Shown here piece by piece: positions 61,257 to 64,000 of a DNA stretch of 64,000 nt; position 1 is the stretch's first letter; the number at the start of each line of letters is the position of its first letter. The notes under the pieces were generated by a model. It was given only the letters and a program-made list of their open reading frames with translations, searched no databases and was not told the DNA's origin. Source of the DNA: Emticicia sp. 21SJ11W-3. GTDB taxonomy: Bacteria; Bacteroidota; Bacteroidia; Cytophagales; Spirosomataceae. Made by a program: the position numbers and the translations under genes. The DNA lies in assembly GCF_024138715.1 (NCBI RefSeq), contig NZ_CP092074.1:4774001-4838000 (forward strand), written 5' to 3'.

Positions 61257-64000
61257 CTATTCGCCGCCCAGATATTTCTGAATAACCCGAACTACTGTGT
61301 CTTTTACAAATGGCTTGGTTATGTAATCATCCATTCCGGCGTCCAGACATTTTTCTTTTTCACCTTTTACTGTTCCGGCTGTTAAGGCTATAATCGGTAC
61401 CCGTTTTTCAGGGGTTTCCATTTCACGAATCACCTGGGTTGCTTCCAGCCCGTTCATTTCAGGCATTTGCATGTCCATAAATATTATATCCGGATTTTCA
61501 GCCTTAAAAATTTCTACGGCTAATTTTCCGTTTTCGGCCTCTAAAATTCTGCCATAAGGAAAAACCGACTTAAAGATGGTTCTGGCAAAAAGCATATTTA
61601 CTTTGTTGTCTTCCACCACTAATATGGTCAGGGTTCGTGAGTCGGTATATTGCAGTGGGTTGGGCGTATCAGACTTTTGAACCTCCTCAATTGACTTCCT
61701 TGCTATATTCGACATCGCCTCAAATACCCTCTGCATAATTACAGGTTTCACCAGCCTTTTCCTGATATGTAATTTCTCGGATTCGGAGTTGATGTATTCA
61801 TGGTTATTTGAGCTGTATATCAGCATAACCGGTAGCTTTCTGGCATGATACTTTGGCTCGTGCCGTAAAATGCGTACGGTATCAAGGCCATCCAGAAACG
61901 GCATGTGGTAATCAATAATGAGCAGGTCAAACTTTTTACCTCTTTCTAACATCTCCAGTACTTCCTGACCGTTCACTGCTTCTTCATAGCTTATTTCGCG
62001 TAAATCGAGCATGCTTTTCAACAACGTACGGTTCGTCTTATTGTCGTCAGCAATTAAAACCCTTTTAAACAAATCCAGGTTTTCCCATACGTCAGGCCCT
62101 CCGGCTTCTGATTTAAGCTTCAGGTCAAAATAAAAAGTTGTGCCGCGGTTCAGCTCGCTTTCAACTTTCAGGCCACTGTACATTAGAGCCAGTAGTTTAT
62201 TAGAGATAGTGAGCCCCAGACCTGTCCCACCAAACTTGCGCGTGGTAGAGGAGTCTTCCTGCGAGAACGCATGGAAAATCCGTTCCTGATTCTGCGGTGC
62301 AATGCCAATACCTGTATCTTTTACGGTAAACCTGAAGGTATTCAGATTATGCTTTACATCGCCCAGAACCTCCAGTTTTAATTCTATTTCTCCGGTTTCT
62401 GTAAATTTAACTGCATTACTGAGCAAATTAACCAGAATCTGTTTTAAACGAACCACATCTACCCAGATGTATCTGGGTGCATTAGCCGGAATATTGAGCA
62501 GCACTTCCAGGCTCTTCTGGCTTGCCTGAAAAGTAATAATATCTGTAACCTGGGTAAGCAATTCATGAATATCAGTCTTTACGGCCACTATCTCCAGCTT
62601 TCCTGCTTCAATTTTAGAGAAGTCCAGAATATCATTAATGATATCAAGCAATGTATTGGCCGACTGAAAAACGGTAGACATATATTGCTGCTGTGTATTA
62701 TCCAGTTTGGTTTTCATTAGCAAATCAGTAAAACCGATTACGCCATTGAGGGGTGTCCTGATTTCATGGCTCATATTGGCCAGAAACTCCGACTTGGCCT
62801 TGGCACCCTGTTCGGCCTCTTCTCTGGCTTTCCGAAACGAATAAACAAACCTGTAAGAAAGAATAAGCGCCTGAAAGAAAATAAACCCAAAATACCCAAA
62901 GAAAAGATAATAGGAAGACGGCTGTATATAACCAAAATAACCCAGGATATTCAGCGCCACTGCCAGGCCTAAAGAAGACATACTCAGCATGGCAAATACA
63001 GAGCCTTTTTTCTTATGAATAAATGCCTGTAGCGCCTTATATAAATTATAAGAAACAAAGAAAAGAATAATAAAAAAGAACCCCTGCGAAATATACGTAA
63101 TGAAATAAACAGGCGATACAACAAGTGAGATAATGTAAACTATACAAATAAACTCTACTACGTCTATCACAACATTTTTACGCGGATACAAGGCCTTGAG
63201 GAACCTCGCAAACAAATAAATGCAAAAGAATATGGTAAAGTATTCAAGAAAGAATGTAATCCGGAAATCAATGCCGGGTATGGCCTGATTAATGTAATAA
63301 ATTTTATCTACACCTATAAGTCTGTAAATGTAAACCAGACAATAAAGGGCAAAGTATATCACAACGGGGTCTCTCTGCCCTAGGAAATAAAGCCCGAAGA
63401 ATATCAGGGAAACCATCAGCAGAATACCCGTCAGAATCAGCACTATTGAAAGCTCGGTTATCCAGAGGTCTTCCATAAACTGATTACTGCCCAGTATGAT
63501 TGGCTGCGAAAAACCACCACGGTAATGGTCAAAATTTGCCACCTGCATTACCAGGTGCAGGGTGTCTGACTGCACCATATACATCTTCTTAACCGGTAGC
63601 CAGTAAGGGCTGTAGGTTTCTTTAGAAGTACCCACCACCCCGTTTTCAGAAAGTTCCTGGCAGTTAATCCATATTTTATAGCTCGAATAAGCTGCCGGTA
63701 TAAAAAAAGATATCTGGGGGTTTTTCTTGTGGTCTATATAAATTTTAAGTGTATAGGTGGCGTAGCCAAATGCCTTGAATGGTTCACCCAGTTGTTTCAG
63801 GTTGTTCCAGATAGTAGTTTGCGGTATGTAATAATCAGGCCTGGTATTGGTTGCCTGCCCGGGGGGTAACAGCTTGTTCCAGTAGAAGCCCCATTCGCCT
63901 GAAAGGTCGATATGGTTATTATTGTGAGAAAAATCTGCTTTACGTAAATCTAATTCACCAGATTTAAAAGGCTGCGCAAATGCAAAAGAAGACAGCCCTA
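61257..64000 (-). CDS. Hybrid histidine kinase with 7TMR-DISM sensor (5' end beyond window)
   Basis: The frame is open to the window edge. Its first visible residues (LSSFAFAQ) look like the end of a signal peptide, so only a few codons are missing. The layout is a periplasmic 7TMR-DISMED2 domain (LDLSGEWGFYWNKLL), seven membrane helices, HisKA with SHEIRTPLNGVIGF, an HATPase domain (DTGIGI, FGGTGLGLTI), and two receiver domains with phospho-Asp in IIDYHMP and FMDMQMP. It senses an extracellular ligand, probably a carbohydrate-like one by family, and passes phosphate to an unseen partner. A GTG start inside the frame (63638) would cut the sensor and is not credible. Confidence 0.92.
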   Translation of the reverse strand, partial: GLSSFAFAQPFKSGELDLRKADFSHNNNHIDLSGEWGFYWNKLLPPGQATNTRPDYYIPQTTIWNNLKQLGEPFKAFGYATYTLKIYIDHKKNPQISFFIPAAYSSYKIWINCQELSENGVVGTSKETYSPYWLPVKKMYMVQSDTLHLVMQVANFDHYRGGFSQPIILGSNQFMEDLWITELSIVLILTGILLMVSLIFFGLYFLGQRDPVVIYFALYCLVYIYRLIGVDKIYYINQAIPGIDFRITFFLEYFTIFFCIYLFARFLKALYPRKNVVIDVVEFICIVYIISLVVSPVYFITYISQGFFFIILFFVSYNLYKALQAFIHKKKGSVFAMLSMSSLGLAVALNILGYFGYIQPSSYYLFFGYFGFIFFQALILSYRFVYSFRKAREEAEQGAKAKSEFLANMSHEIRTPLNGVIGFTDLLMKTKLDNTQQQYMSTVFQSANTLLDIINDILDFSKIEAGKLEIVAVKTDIHELLTQVTDIITFQASQKSLEVLLNIPANAPRYIWVDVVRLKQILVNLLSNAVKFTETGEIELKLEVLGDVKHNLNTFRFTVKDTGIGIAPQNQERIFHAFSQEDSSTTRKFGGTGLGLTISNKLLALMYSGLKVESELNRGTTFYFDLKLKSEAGGPDVWENLDLFKRVLIADDNKTNRTLLKSMLDLREISYEEAVNGQEVLEMLERGKKFDLLIIDYHMPFLDGLDTVRILRHEPKYHARKLPVMLIYSSNNHEYINSESEKLHIRKRLVKPVIMQRVFEAMSNIARKSIEEVQKSDTPNPLQYTDSRTLTILVVEDNKVNMLFARTIFKSVFPYGRILEAENGKLAVEIFKAENPDIIFMDMQMPEMNGLEATQVIREMETPEKRVPIIALTAGTVKGEKEKCLDAGMDDYITKPFVKDTVVRVIQKYLGGE

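Noticed and set aside
1-64000. CRISPR arrays, rRNA genes, prophage or conjugation genes
   Set aside because: No regularly spaced short repeats, no rRNA-like sequence and no phage or transfer proteins were seen.

Overview
The window is chromosomal DNA from a member of the Bacteroidota, probably Cytophagales-like. The evidence is the gene content (many TlpA/DUF4369-type thioredoxin proteins, an ArgF'-type carbamoyltransferase, a TonB receptor under a TPP riboswitch, a 7TMR-DISM hybrid histidine kinase, a LytTR membrane protein), the lack of clear Shine-Dalgarno sequences, and promoter-like TAnnTTTG boxes. Genus cannot be fixed from sequence alone.

Left third (1 to about 22.3 kb): an accessory locus, almost all on the minus strand, that looks like a secretion system for small cysteine-containing peptides. 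From its upstream end it holds a TlpA-like protein with a split peptide remnant (20626-22260), a divergent HTH regulator (19864-20259), a GT1-type glycosyltransferase, a C39-like/VKOR/thioredoxin fusion and an intact double-glycine-leader peptide (16278-16547). Then come a series of TlpA-like lipoproteins separated by peptide remnants, a second glycosyltransferase and a 602-aa TlpA protein. It ends with two wrecked copies of the VKOR fusion, a second intact double-glycine peptide (6452-6640), three near-identical tandem TlpA copies, and a C39 peptidase ABC exporter overlapping an HlyD-type adaptor that runs off the left edge. In four places the order peptide, then hairpin, then TlpA gene recurs, although the hairpins are unrelated in sequence. 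The adaptor itself begins with a segment matching the double-glycine leader pattern. The likely logic is: precursor made, core cysteines oxidised (VKOR and thioredoxin-like proteins) and perhaps glycosylated, leader cut and peptide exported by the C39 transporter.

Middle (22.4-47.4 kb): mostly ordinary chromosome. It holds isocitrate dehydrogenase with a divergent LysR regulator, an M28 peptidase, a class IV aminotransferase, tRNA-Gln, a multi-PAS sensor without an ATPase domain, an AraC regulator, acyl-CoA dehydrogenase, ArgF', a TPP-riboswitch TonB receptor, a barstar-like protein, an aldehyde and an alcohol dehydrogenase, three APC permeases and a Nudix hydrolase.

Right part (47.4-64 kb): an IS1634-like element (47452-49297) flanked by an unusually long 44-46 bp direct repeat that splits a transcription terminator. 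After it come tagaturonate reductase, TerC, an acyltransferase, GatC, a ROK kinase, LipB, peptide deformylase, an omega-amidase-like nitrilase, a LytTR/rhomboid/polyprenyl synthase operon, and a hybrid histidine kinase that continues past the right edge.
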